From positions 9,977,611 to 10,041,610 of the forward strand of contig CM060851.1 in assembly GCA_030737835.1 (NCBI GenBank): a stretch of 64,000 nucleotides of DNA, given 5' to 3'. How positions within the stretch are numbered: the stretch's first letter is position 1; every line of letters starts with the position of its first letter. Positions 12,131-24,299 of this stretch are shown here, piece by piece. Under the pieces are notes generated by a model that had not been told where the DNA came from, ran no database searches, and saw nothing but the letters and a program-made list of their open reading frames with translations. Origin of the DNA: Acorus gramineus. Its lineage: Eukaryota > Streptophyta > Magnoliopsida > Acorales > Acoraceae. The translations under genes and the position numbers were made by a program.

Positions 12131-12537
12131 AGTAAGCCTGTCAATTATTCAAAAAAAAATCTGAATCTGATCCAAATTTGAAAAATAAAAAATATCCGAT
12201 AGTCGATGATCCAGAGTGTGGATATGAGTATTAGTGTATCTGATCTGAAAAATATTCGTATCCGACATATATTTTAAAAATATATATATTTGTATTATAT
12301 GATAATATTTTTTATCTTTATGATTAATCACAATAAATCTTAATTTTCATATCTCTTTAATATATTATTTAATTATCTAAGTTAATGTTAATATTTAAAT
12401 GTGTTAATTATTTAAAAAATATCATATCCAATCCGTATTCAAAGAAATCCGAAAATTAATATCTTTATCCGAATCCAAAAGTTAGGATATAGATATTAAT
12501 ATATCCGATCCATATCCGTCCGATTGATAGGCTTAAT
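12131..12537. mobile_element. MITE, probably hAT-related
   Basis: The ends are inverted: left taagcctgtcaat (near 12132) and right attgataggctta (reverse complement taagcctatcaat, one mismatch). The interior is AT-rich and partly self-complementary, with repeated 'atccgat / tccgta' words facing each other. CCTGTCAA-type ends are common among plant hAT-like MITEs. I could not fix an 8-bp target duplication. Confidence 0.5.
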
Positions 12538-13096
12538 TTTGAGGATATCAACAATAAGTCAGGGTGGGAGATTCAATAAAAATTTCATACAAAAGCAAGC
12601 TCTTTTAATTATAATTTTTAATTTTGAAGAAGAACATAAGTATAAAATTGAAAGAGTAAATGGTCCAATCTCAGACTGTTTCTTATTAGAACCGGTAGGT
12701 TATTTTTGACTGGATCATCAGATAAAGTTAATTTTTATTTATTTATTAATATATATAATTTAAAATAAATTTGTAATATTAAAATAAAACTGAATGTAAT
12801 ATTTTTTTTAAAAAAGAAAATTATATTTTATAAAAAAAAATCCAATATTTTTGAATAATTGAATTACCTGTATTGAAATACATTGATATATTTTTAATTA
12901 AAAATTCTAATTTTCATATACGGTCATTGGATCTGTGGTTGAAAAACTGACTAGAGAGACATCTAGAAGGGCATCTCTGTCACAAAACATAAAATAGGTC
13001 CAGTCATGACTCGTGACTATAGTCACTGACAGAGCAATCTTTCTCTCAATCTTTCTCTCTCTCTGGACAACGGAAGAAATCCATTCCAGTCAGGTT
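12538..13096. other. AT-rich flank with a possible leader exon
   Basis: 12538-12990 is featureless. 13020-13096 (CT-rich, ending cattccagtcag before gttcgtctt) looks like a transcribed leader with a splice donor and could be the 5' UTR exon of the 18.08-kb gene. No TATA box or transcript evidence is visible, so this is a suggestion only. Confidence 0.25.
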
Positions 13097-13400
13097 CGTC
13101 TTCTCCACTCAAATCAGTTTTTCTTGCACTTATGATGATCTGATGCCTTTTTTAAATTCTCAACTGGTATTCTTTGATTTCCAATTGTTCTTGGTGGGTG
13201 AATTTAGATTGGCCTTCAACAATCAAGAAAAAAAAGAAACAGATCATCCAAACTTTTTTGTGGGTTTTGGGACTTCTTGGGTGCCCATTTACAGTTTCAT
13301 ATCAAACAATGCGTTTGTACCAATGGGGAAGAATCTGTGGATTTTGTTTTGTGATTGAGGAGGGTTTCTTTGTGGGAATCACCCTCATGAGTTTGTGTTT

Positions 13401-13632
13401 AAGGGTCCGTTTTGATATGAGTTTAGGTAGATTCTGTGTTTGAAAAGCTAAAAATTTTCAAACTCTGATCCAAACATATTTTCATAGTTTAGCTTTTCAA
13501 ACCACAATGTTCCTTTTTATGTAAAAAAATCTTGCGGTTGAAAATATAGTAAAACATTAGCTTTTCAAATGCTGAGTTTGAAAATAAGATTTTAAGAATC
13601 TCAGTATTTCAACCTCACATCCAAATGCACCT
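13401..13632. mobile_element. Short TIR element (MITE)
   Basis: The left end aagggtccgttttgatatga and right end (reverse complement aaggtgcatttggatgtgag) form imperfect inverted ends. The interior holds mirrored words such as agcttttcaaa on both sides. Length 232 bp, no coding frame. Confidence 0.5.
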
Positions 13633-13638
13633 TAATAA

Positions 13639-13766
13639 ATTGGGAATATAAGACGATGATGGAGAAGATATTTGGAGGATATGTTGGTTGAATGATTTTC
13701 AAATTGGGAATATAAGGCGATGATGGAGAAGATATTTGGAAGATATGTTGGTTGAATGATTTTCTT
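13639..13766 (+). repeat. 64-bp direct tandem duplication
   Basis: The block attgggaatataag[a/g]cga... at 13639 recurs at 13703 with very few differences. This is a recent local duplication just right of the MITE. Confidence 0.85.
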
Positions 13767-14424
13767 TTTGATGGTTAAGTGAATGGAATTTTTTGTGTGA
13801 TTTATGAGCAATCCGTCTAACTATTAGGCTAGCTCTGTTGTATGGGTTGAGATCGAAAGCGATATCATTACTTTTTTGAGTGTTATATTGAGTTATATAT
13901 CTGAAACTAAGCTTTCATCAACAAGTGAAATAGCAAATATGGCTAATATATGGGAGATCTTAAACCAAAGTTTCATCAATGCTCCTAATTCTTTGTCAGT
14001 TTCCTCAACATCCAAAATGCGTTTATGGTTAATATACGATCATATAAAACATTAAAGTGATTTTCATGATCCACAATCTCTGTAGTGGGACTTTCTAATC
14101 AACAAGAATATTTGGGGATGTATATATAGTTATTTTGCATTCAAGAAATGGAAAAAAAGTTAACATTTTTGTCACAGGAAGGGAGAATACTGTGACTAAA
14201 ATAAGCTTTCTGTTTATGGAGATTTTAAAAAATTTTTATCATAGATTGAATTTTGCCCATATGTTTGACTTTGGGACGTCGTAAATTTGATTTTGTGAAT
14301 TATTTTAGATAATTGGATATTGTCCATAAATGAAAATCAAAATATATATGTTTCTACTTTCTAGCTCATAAGACAAAAGAATTGTTATTAAAGCAGAAAC
14401 ACAAAAGTGAGTTCTCTAGATATA
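13767..14424. other. AT-rich DNA, nothing recognised
   Basis: No gene-like frame or repeat boundary was seen. Confidence 0.45.
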
Positions 14425-14650
14425 ATAGACATTGTTCAAGGGACACCACTTTTATCTCATGTTCCCTTCCCTTGTACATTGCAACTTCCTCAGGCCTTGC
14501 ATGAAATCACTTCACTTGAATGACAATCCTGAGAGATTTGAAATTCCACAGGTCAGAGATGTTGGCCAAGATGCTTCCCAATTTCTTGGAAACATCCTCT
14601 TCTTCATCCATTGGGTTGTATTTCACCTTCAGCCCTGGCCCCTGGGGTGA
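14425..14650 (-). pseudogene. Coding-like fragment, unidentified protein
   Basis: The minus strand reads a protein-like segment from about 14645 leftward: GLKVKYNPMDEEEDVSKKL, then LGSILANISDLWNF. A stop (tga) follows, then, in the same frame, HARPEEVAMYKGREHEIKV. Charged and hydrophobic residues are mixed as in a folded protein. There is no start codon, and splice sites are not obvious. It may be a captured exon or a gene relic. I do not recognise the family. Confidence 0.3.
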
Positions 14651-15839
14651 TGAATTGCCTCAAATATGAATGCGGACCCTACAATAAAGAGTTGTTTCCT
14701 AGTTGCATAAGCTTAAATTGTGTATTCAATAAAGTAAGATTACCTACCAATCGACTGGTCTTGGCCAAGGACTTCTTGTTAAGCTCCTTTTATGCCACCA
14801 ACTGATATCCATGATTTTGTCACAATTTGTAGATTAAAAACTAATTATACAATCACATCTATCTTTTCGTAAGCCTTTTAATTTCTTTGAGATTTGATAT
14901 CCTTTTTACGAAAAAGGTTATTCTTTTGGTTTAGCCTTTTTTTACATCCAATCAACAGCAGCTATTGTATCTCATATTATTGATATTATGGTCTATTATG
15001 AGATATATTAGACTAATTTCCGTAACATTGAGTGTATCCTTAAGATCATCTTCCATTGGATTTGTACTTCCAATTAATATAGCAAACTAAAATCTGGCCA
15101 TTGTCAGTATAAGGATTGTCTAAATGTTGGGAGGGCTTAAACTTTCCATATTAACTGAAATCTTGCCATTGCATCCTTCTTTCATCATAGTTCTTGTTTT
15201 TCTAATTCTCATTCTTCTGATAGGCCTCTCATATCTATGAGATATGCAAAGAAGACCAAGCAAATTAACTTGTTTTTCTGATTTGACATATTCCAAAAAC
15301 ATGATTTAGTTACCAATTCTGCAATTCATCTCATATATCCCAGTTCAAATTTGCTTCAAGATCTTTGTTAGCTGATATAAGTTGGACCAAATAAAAGACC
15401 ATTGGTAGATAGGTTACGCTTTTATCCTCAGCCAAATTTAATAGGTTACGCTTTGATCCTCAGCCAAATTTAAACTGGAAGGCCTTTAAACTGATATTAA
15501 CTGAAATATCAACTACTGCTAGCTTTCGTCCATGTAACCATTCTACTGGATGTGTTGTGTGGTGTACATAATTAACTTCAAAATTACATATTATAATGCA
15601 ATGGTTGATTTAGATATACTTGTATATAAAAACAATGATGATTTATATTTCACTGCTCATAAAAGATGGGTGGAAAGCAAGTCTCAAATTTAATATCATA
15701 GGATATGTCTGATGTTGAAAATCAGCCAATAGTTGACTACAATGGCTAGGATATAACTTCCCCACAGAATCAATTTTTACAGTGCAAATATATTAAATCC
15801 ATTGCCTATGCTCAGCACCCTCAAATTATAATAGATCCG
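14651..15839. other. AT-rich DNA with one 30-bp tandem duplication
   Basis: The phrase 'taggttacgcttt.atcct' plus 'cagccaaattta' occurs twice in tandem near 15410-15470. Otherwise nothing gene-like. Confidence 0.5.
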
Positions 15840-16260
15840 TTTTTAAAGTGGATGCAAGAGGTTGTTTTTGGAGAATGAATTTATAGTACTTTAGAAAAGC
15901 TCTCTTTCAAATGGCTTCACCGTGAAATCCTTCTATAAATGTATAACATGGTCCCATCAAGAGAGATCACCATCGCTCTGTTTGCACATCAAATATGGGC
16001 TTCTTCTTCACCATTAAAAGTTCGTTGCTTCATGTGGTTGCTCTCTCTTGACAAACTCTTCACCAAAACCAACCATTCAAAATGGGCAAATAATGGTAAC
16101 TTAACTTGTAATCTTTGTGAGATTAAATCACTTCTTTGGACACCAAAAGTTATCTGAGCTATTGGTACACATTGTGCTTTCACATTTGTTGAAGAAATGT
16201 GGGAGTTCTTCCAAAGATGGATCAAGAAAGTAGATTGAAGTATAAATGCTAACCTCATCG
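15840..16260 (+). pseudogene. LINE fragment (zinc-binding RT-associated region)
   Basis: The plus strand shows fragments typical of the segment after reverse transcriptase in plant L1-type elements: FTVKSFYKCITW, then in another frame SPLKVRCFMWLLSLDKLFTK and a CNLC half-knuckle. The pieces lie in shifted frames and end near 16260. Too short and broken to function. Confidence 0.5.
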
Positions 16261-16950
16261 AGATCATTTCTCATGTGGAACTAATCCACTTTTCAAAATA
16301 AAATAATATATATTGAAAACAAATCTGTGGCTGTCAAGATGCTTCTTTGAGTTCAGGCATCCGTACTCATTTGAAGGATATGTATTGGAAGGGTTCTTGG
16401 GTTATAATGGGGCTTTCCTCTATTGTATTTCCCTTAGTTTTGTACTGTTAATTGTTTTTATTTCTCTCTTTAAGAAGATCCCTTTTCTCCATTTTGTTCA
16501 AGGGGTGTCAGTAAATATGAAGCTCCTAACTTTTCCTTGAAAAAAACTCAATACCCTCAAACCATGCGATGAAAAGGCACACAACACAAAACAGGAAAAT
16601 GGTCATATACCTTTTTTATTTTTATTTTGTTATTTGGAAATAAATTTGGTTGGTTGTACTTGTTAATTATATTTGTGGGGCTGATAAGAAACTTGAATGC
16701 TATGTTTTTGTTTTAGAAACTTTGTTTTGTCTTTATTAATGAAATTCCTGTTGAAAATTAAAGGAGAGCCTTGATTTCATGATAAAAAAGAATACTGAAA
16801 TCCCATAACAAATGTTATTTCATTATTCTTATATCAAATCATGTTGTTATTGAGACCAGCTTCGATCAAAATATTTATGTTCTTGAAATAAAGCAGTTTG
16901 TCCCATTATTTATTGCTATGATTAAATGAGATCCTTGAACAAAAAAAAAT

Positions 16951-17416
16951 TTAAGGGATTTTTAATTTTAAGTCCCTGTAAACATATCTATTTAGGGATC
17001 GGTCTCTCACTTCTTCATATTTCTTTTTTAGTCCCCATATTCAATCGCCTATTTGGTTTTTAGTCCCTCCGTCAAACGTCCATCCATACACCGTTAATTT
17101 GTGAAATGTGATTTTATTTTGAAGTTCCTATAAACTATGTTATTTAGTGATCAGTCATTTTAAACTATGTTATTTAGTGATTAGTCCCTGTAAAATATGA
17201 AGAAGGGAGGGACTAATTACTAAATAACATAGTTTACAGGGATTTAAAAATAAATCATATTTCGTAAATTAACAGTGTATGGATGGACATTTGATGGAGG
17301 GACTAAAAACCAGATAGGCGGTTGAATATGAGGACTAAAAAGAAAATATGAAGAAGTGAGGGACCGATCCCTGAATAGGCATGTTTAAAGGGACTTAAAA
17401 TTAAAAATCCCCAAAT
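16951..17416. mobile_element. Fold-back element with arms over 200 bp
   Basis: The left part from ttaagggatttttaatttta (16951) is mirrored by the right part ending attaaaaatccccaaatt (17416). Matching words run inward on both sides: agtccctgtaaac, gggatcggtc, cttcttcatat, ggtttttagtccctcc, catccatacac and aaactatgttatttagt, meeting near 17190. About 466 bp, no coding frame. Typical of long-inverted-repeat MITEs, whose transcripts fold into near-perfect hairpins. Confidence 0.85.
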
Positions 17417-18079
17417 TAAAATGTCACAATATCTTTGATTTTTGTTTCATATGGTGGATGATGGTGGTTTAACTAAATGCTATTATTTGCATTTCTTCAT
17501 GATTAAATATGTATATCTACATAAATATTTTCATTTTTTTTATTTATAATTAAAAACAATAAGCATATCTCAAAATTAGTCAATAACACCTATTTTCACG
17601 TTTATTAATTGCTGTCAGTTCTATCTCAATTGACCACTTTGATTATATATTCTTGGATATATCTTAATTGATTGCTAAAATTTTGAAATCTTATGTTGCT
17701 TAGTCATTGTTTTTTCATCCTATTTATACTTCATTCTGAACCAACAATGAGCTGAATATTTGTTGCATCTGGGTAATTTATAAATCTTGGTTTGTTAGTT
17801 GCTCATTTATATTGTGCACTTTGGAATTGTTTGATATTGGTTACTGCACATGATGTTCATTCAATAGAGTCAACATGTTTTAAATAAATTTTTGGATCAC
17901 ATTCTGTACTTATTGCGGTGCTCTACATCAGAATATTTGTCCGTTCAACTTCTATCAAACTGGCTGAACAATTCACATTTTAGGACCTCAAAAACAAAAA
18001 GCTTAATATCTCCTTTTTCTTAAATGTGCAGATAATTCTGTTCTACACATCATACGGAAGGGTCTAATTAAGGGAATGC
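17417..18079. other. AT-rich DNA ending in a plausible splice acceptor
   Basis: No coding frame. Near the right end a pyrimidine-rich stretch and tttcttaaatgtgcag (about 18015-18030) look like a 3' splice site placed 49 bases before the ATG at 18080. Confidence 0.4.
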
Positions 18080-18751
18080 ATGACAATGGAAAATATCTGC
18101 AGTGGGCAAATCTTTGAGGTTACCGGTGAACCTGCTATTGTAATTAATCGAGTTCCAGATTTGACTCTAGCTGTTGGTGCGACAATTCATCAGGATACGT
18201 TTAGTAATGTCCAATCAAAACATGATCCTTGTTTTGGTGAGTGGTTGGAGGGAAGAAAAGTTCAAAAGATGTTTGGGAAGATAGTTTATAATGGTGTGGT
18301 GGTAAAGTTTGATGGAGAATTTTACACAGTGGTTTATGAGGATGGTGATTCTGAAGATCTTGAATGGCCTGAGCTAGAGGAAGTATTGATACCGCTTGAC
18401 ATCTCGATTTCATTGGAAACCATGGCTGTGCAAATGATTAAGCGAAGAACTTCTTGTGAAATTGGACATAAAGCGAGCATGTCTAATAGGGTTCAGATGG
18501 AGCTTTCTGTGCAGAAGGGGCCTCAAAGAGATGAGGTGAAAGTATCAGAAATTGGCAGGCAAGTGCAAGCATTAGTGCATTGTGGAAGTACTGTGCTACA
18601 GAACTCAAAAAGATCAAACGAAATACAAAAACGTGTGTCAAGGACAGCTGAATCTGAAAAGAGAAAGAGAAGGGAAAGGATAATTGTTGAAGAGGGTTTT
18701 GAGAGAAATCAAAAGCAGTGTCCTGAAAAAAAAGATGATGGTTTGGTTTGA
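18080..18751 (+). CDS. Tudor-like domain protein, 223 residues
   Basis: A single intronless frame, opening MTMENICSG; the second Met at residue 3 is an equally good start. Residues about 54-100 (FGEWLEGRKVQKMFGKIV... then YTVVYEDGDSEDLEWPEL) have the pattern of small Tudor/PWWP-like barrels of plant nuclear proteins: a G-x-x-V-x-K-x-F opening, then aromatic-rich strands and YEDGD. These domains usually bind methylated histone tails or arrange chromatin complexes; that role is inferred. The rest is charged and probably disordered, with a basic stretch near the end (EKRKRRER) that could be a nuclear signal. A likely acceptor AG at 18030 suggests a 5' UTR intron. The gene faces RBOH tail-to-tail, stop codons about 170 bp apart. 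Exact family unknown. Confidence 0.7.
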   Translation: MTMENICSGQIFEVTGEPAIVINRVPDLTLAVGATIHQDTFSNVQSKHDPCFGEWLEGRKVQKMFGKIVYNGVVVKFDGEFYTVVYEDGDSEDLEWPELEEVLIPLDISISLETMAVQMIKRRTSCEIGHKASMSNRVQMELSVQKGPQRDEVKVSEIGRQVQALVHCGSTVLQNSKRSNEIQKRVSRTAESEKRKRRERIIVEEGFERNQKQCPEKKDDGLV

Positions 18752-18921
18752 AGATGCTGAGCCAGATGATCTGCAAACTCATATTTTTTTTCAACAAAAC
18801 TGAACAAAAAGAACATGTATCAATTCATATGTACAATCTCTATTGTATTTTTTTCTTCTTTCTATTCTTTTTCTTTCAAATCTACAGTGCTTGAGAAACT
18901 ATAAATGTATGCATGTCATCC

Positions 18922-21900
18922 CTAAAAGTTTTCCTTGTGAAAATGGAAGCGGGTTGTCGTGCTATAGCTGAATTCTTTGGATAGCTCCTTTAGCTGTTTT
19001 GTAAGTGTAGGAGGTCCACAATAAAAGACACCTGCCATTCAATATTTTTAAGCAATTGGATGCACACTGCCTAAATAACAAAAGGGTTCTGAGCATTGCC
19101 TTACCGATACGAGAGGATTTATGGGTGCTGGCGAGTTCAGAGTACACTTTCCTCCAGTTTGGCCTCGCAAAGTGTGTCCGTATCTGGCAGGTATGAACAA
19201 TGTGCAGACTAAGATACAGCATAAAAGATGCTGGATGTAATATAAAAACCAGCAGATCTTACAGCATTTTCAAGAAATAAAGTCCATTGAAAAATTTGAT
19301 ATTTGATTATTTCCAATGTTTTGCCAAATTTCACTAGCATCACCAAGTATTTCGAAATTTTTTAACCTGATCTTTACCAGTATGAACTATGTGATGCAAA
19401 ATATTTACCGAGGAGAACTTATTACCGAGTCCTTTGTATCCGTTTAGTTTTAAATTAAGAAGCAATGGTTGTTGATCATTATTTCTTATGTTTGGACAGA
19501 ACAGAACAAATTCTCACTTTCAAAAACTTCTTCAAATTCTTTCCAGAGTTCCTGTGTGTACTCTTTCATGGAAAATACGTACCTTACTCCCTGAAACAAT
19601 ATCAACTCCATTTTTCGCATGTTGCAGAGACTGGACCATGGCGATAAGTGCTGATCGTGCATCACCTTCTTCGTACACGCTACTCAAGTAATTATGCATC
19701 TCTATCACATTCTGTTGTCAGCAGATACATTAGTTTTTGAACTTCATTCAGCAATGGAACAAATAGAGAATGCAGCAGTTTGAAGATTTACATTCTGGTC
19801 GCTCTCAGCAACATCATTCATGACTCCTTTGAACCATTCAAAGGATCCTTGTTCTCTTGTGACCCAATAGAAGTAAGCCCTTCCTGGAACTTTCCCTTTA
19901 GTTTTGTTTTCTTCTTCTGCATTCCTATGCCATGATTCCTGCATCTGTTGCTACTTTGGAGTTAATGCTATATTTTAGAAATGTTAATCTATATCATGAC
20001 TGTTGGGCAGAGCCTACCTGCTACAAGTCATGGTGTATTGAATGAACTTATAACATGGAGCTGAGTTTGAACTTTTTTTTAGTGCCTGCTATGTTAACCA
20101 TTATTTCTACTCACCATGTTGCTTTCATTGGATTTGATGTTGTTGAGGAGATCCTTCAGTATGCTTATGAAAGGAGTTGCACCAATTCCGAGCCCAATGA
20201 GTAATAGGATGTCATATTTCTTGTAATTCTGAGCTGGGGCGCCATAAGGCCCATCAATCAAGAGTCTTGGAAATCTGCGATATGCAATGTAAGGAAATGA
20301 CTAAAAACTTAATTGGGATTTGGGACTAGTAAGGAGGCTTGAAGACAAGAGATATTCATATTTTTATTCCAATCACCTGGTCTCCTGGAATTCACCATCT
20401 GCTATCACTGTTGTTTCAAGTCTACCTAGACTAGCCCTCTTGGCGCGAGCTTGAGGTTCGCATACCTGCATGGAAAGCAAGGGATTTAGTTAATTAATTT
20501 TCTAATAGTCTCCAATGATTTAATATAAATAGCTTCCCCACCTTTGCAAATATGTTTCGAAGCTCAGTCGTCCAATCTCCTGAAGTTCGTATATGAACAC
20601 TTATGTTATCATCTCCAGGTGCAGAGGTGATGGAGAATGGATGCCTGTCAGAACCACATCACATGCTTAGACAAGCATATGAGATGCAACATGTAAACAT
20701 TGGATATTATTTTTTTCAAGTGATTTCTTACCATTCAAAGGGGGACACATCTGGGCACTTGAGAAATAAATACATTCCACTTTTGTATTTGAAGCCTGGG
20801 GGCTTTTTCATGTGCAATGAAAGGACATTCCCTGGATATATTGCTGCCTGCCATGGGACAAAAGTAAGTCCAATCTATCCATATCAATTAACAGCTTATT
20901 GTTGATTTATAATCACTGACCTTGACAATGCTCACTCGGTAATGTTTTTCGCGAAGTACTCTAGTCAGTCTCTCACTGGTGTAAAAGATGACTGGAATTG
21001 CAATGTACATCCATGTCTGCAGGAAGTTAAGAAAAAAATAGTTTATTTTCAACTGAATGACAATAAGAGGTTTATTATAGAGTTTGTGAAATAATTCTGA
21101 CTTACTGTCTTTTTGTACCAGGTCTTCGTGAGAAACATAAAGAAACCATGGATGACAAGGAGGGCATAAGCAACTGCCAATAAGTGATGAGCATACCAGA
21201 AGGCATTAAATCCTGCCAAATGATGAAATGTTGATGGCAATTTCACCACATTCTTCCTAAAAGAATGAGTTGCCAATGTGAAAGAAAAGGTCATTATAAT
21301 TATCATGACAATGCCGGTGACACCTGGAATGCTAGATACCAGAGTGCCATAAGTGGGTTGTTTGTAATCAAAATTGGGTCCTAATGTTCTCATGAACTTT
21401 TCTCTCGGGCATGTAATCAGCCTTGGGAAGTCACATGTTATATGGGCGAGGGTATGGACGAGAGTCCCAACCGTGATCCCCAATGCTATGACCTGCGATG
21501 ATTCAGAGATGGAAATGAAAGATTAGATTAGAAGGTGGACGAAACTTTCATGTCAAAATTTTATTATTATCACATGTGCCGTACTTTATGGAAATTGATG
21601 TTGTCATCAAATGGGATGATCGAACTGAGGCGTGTTGATCTAAGCCTGGTGATTGTGTTCCGGCAGATGGGAAAGAGGATGAGCGCCATGTTCAGTTTCA
21701 ACGTCTCAGCTGCTCCCTTGGCTGTGCAGACACAATAACCCATCACCTCGAAAGCTACCTTCTTCTTGTACTGTTGGAATTTCCATATAAAGAGGGCCAA
21801 GTTTGCAACCAGCCATATTGAGATGACCCATATTCTCTTCCAGTTCTCATGCACGAAATCCGAGGTTCTGCTGAAGTATCGATATATTGGGGTTCTGTAT

Positions 21901-23443
21901 TTTCGGGGGATCATCGTTCTGGTAAGTGTTTGTGATCCTTTGATAAAGTCCTTGTTTCCTTGCGATTTGACCATTCCTCTAAGCAACGTCTCGAGTTGCC
22001 AAATCTGATCAGAATAAAATTATGTGGGATCCTCTGTTGATTACATTCTAAGAAAGGATTTTGATGTTGAGTACCTCTATATAGCCCAAATGGTCGGGGT
22101 CGAGCTCCTCCATTATCAATGCTGCATAACTTGAGGCATTCGACTTCAGCTTGGCCAGCTTGTTTGCGGATGCACTCAGAACAATCACCTAGTGACCAAA
22201 TAGATCAAGCCATCTTTTATTTTCAAATAATTTGCATATTCAAAGCATGAAGTGTTGCACTACTGGTTCTAATTTTCTCGTTTTAATTCGCACCTCTTTC
22301 ACTTCGTCTTCTGAAAGCCTTCCGTCACCGTTTTTGTCACACCTGAAAGTGCAGGAACTCAGTATTGTCATCTTATATTGGAGACACCAACCATGTCAGA
22401 AAAAAAAAGGTTGGAGATATGTACATGTCAAAAAATATCTGAAGCCGAGAGTCAAAGTTTTGATCAGTCATCTCTTCCCAGAATTCCCTCAGCTGCTCTT
22501 TGGATACACCACTGTCTGGTTCCAAGTTCCTGCGTCTCGCCAGTGCAATGAACAGCTCCTCAGCAAACTCCTTCGAATCAGACATGCCTTCAAATTGCAC
22601 CAGCTCAGAGTTGCACTAGTGAGTCCAGTTTATTACAAGTAAGTACATCATTCTATCTAGCTTTATTTAGTACCTTGTTCAATTCAAATATGTGACTTTA
22701 TGATGATCATATTGTATGTATCCTTTTTGGTTCCGCCATTATATAGTTCTATCTGCAAGTCTTTCGAAAATTACTTATAATTTTCAATAGATGATCTCAT
22801 TTTATGCCATTTATTCATTCTAGATTTCCATGATGCTCAGACAGCATTTGGAGATGTGTTAGATTAACTTTCGGAGATTTTACTTTTGCAAAAATCATAC
22901 TTAATCTTGTTTTCAAATGCCCCATTGGTCTCAGATTTTGAAGAAAGTGATGAACAACTTTTAGTTACGAAATTCAGGAATCTGACAAAAAACTATATTC
23001 AAAAGCTGCTTTAATTGAAAAGCACTTATTCAAACTCATTTAGCTTCAGACTAAAACAGAGAAAACTCACCAATGCAGCGTCCGAAATTCTCTTTGAAAA
23101 GCCTCTCATTGACAGAAAATTGATTGAATCGCTTCTCAACGGCCTTCCACGAGTTTCCCTCCTTCCCTCCGGTCGTCTTGTCAAGGAAGCGCAAGCCCTT
23201 CAGTCCCACCTCTGCCGATGATACCATCCTGCCTAGTTTCTTCCCTCTCCCAAACGATGATTTGAGCGTGGACATCCTCTTGTCCTCGGCCATGATCCGC
23301 GAAGACATTGCGTCACCTGAAGAGCTTTTCCGGTCAGAGAAAACCACGTCGGAATCGGAAATCTCATTGGCGAGGCTCTCAAGCACCTGAGGATCGTATT
23401 GGGACACCCCATCTTCCATTCTGGTGAATCGAAATTCTTTCAT
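18922..23443 (-). CDS. RBOH: Respiratory burst NADPH oxidase (RBOH), 15 coding exons
   Basis: A plasma-membrane NADPH oxidase that moves electrons from cytosolic NADPH through FAD and two hemes to apoplastic oxygen, making superoxide. Exons (minus): 23443-23071, 22587-22425, 22342-22294, 22188-22075, 22004-21585, 21492-21106, 21016-20921, 20847-20732, 20644-20542, 20465-20377, 20274-20115, 19938-19792, 19711-19583, 19183-19105, 19031-18922. All introns are GT-AG and the sum is 2535 nt, 844 residues. Seen: plant N-terminal domain ([17 protein letters not shown]), EF-hand [12 protein letters not shown] (about 181-192) and a second at DPDHLGYIE, heme-region histidines (LVHTLAH; WYAHHLL), FAD motif [11 protein letters not shown] (about 573), NADPH motif [13 protein letters not shown], and the C-terminal FHKENF. 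Start is MKEF or, eight residues on, MEDG. Calcium binding and N-terminal phosphorylation normally control the family. The paralogue group is not assigned. Confidence 0.96.
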
Positions 23444-24236
23444 TGATGGAAATTTTTAGATGTTTCGCCAATTGGGTTGATGGTTTTCCTGCTGAAAATG
23501 CAGGATTTCGATGGGTAGAGTTGCTGTTTTAGAGAGAGAAAGAGAAGGGAAGAAGAGAGGGAGAGAAATGGTCAATGGGTGGTGAAGGCTGAAGGGGCGT
23601 AAAGAGTGGTGGATTTGGTGGTTTTTGGCGCTAACAAATATATAGCCGTTTTGAGGGTTGCTACTCGCTGAGGTGTTTCTATTATTATGAAAAATAATAC
23701 ATATTTGGAGCAGGTGAAGCTTTTGTTTAACTTGCTACATATTTTCATAGTTAGGATTTCTGTCATATTGAGGTGTAGCTTTAAATGGATGGCGCTGATT
23801 GGGTTTCTGGTTTCAAGATCAATGGTGATAATTTTGCAACTGAGATTTTGATTTTGTTGGGCACGTTTGTTTGTGTTATGGTGTCCCACTAAGGCGGTGT
23901 CATCTCTCACGTTTGATAGATTGTCTTTGATTGCCTTTGATTTAAAAACAAAGGAAAAAAAAAGAGGGATCTCTCACATGGCTTGATTCTTGGTTGTGGC
24001 CTACCCAATAATTGCCTTCAATTTTTTTTTTTGAAAAAGAAAAAAAACCTAACCCCCTAAAACAAAGTCAATTCTAGTGACTTTTGAGTGTTGCACAATA
24101 TTTTATTTGTTTATTTGATAAAGGTTGTATATAATGTAAAAATACATATTTGTAATACTTTCTAAAATTCAAAACAGATAGTGACAAAATAGTTAACTAT
24201 TCTAGTATATATATAAGGAATAATAGGGGAATAACA
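23444..24236. other. RBOH upstream region
   Basis: Immediately upstream of the RBOH start is a leader with CT/GA-rich DNA (23525-23570, agagagagaaagagaaggg on the plus strand), then AT-rich DNA. No certain TATA box. A poly-A/T rich patch lies at 24015-24050. No other gene is seen. Confidence 0.5.
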
Positions 24237-24299
24237 GGGGGTAGTTGATTAGGATTTTCATAGACAAAACGTCTATGTTCATGGATTTATAAATCTTGT

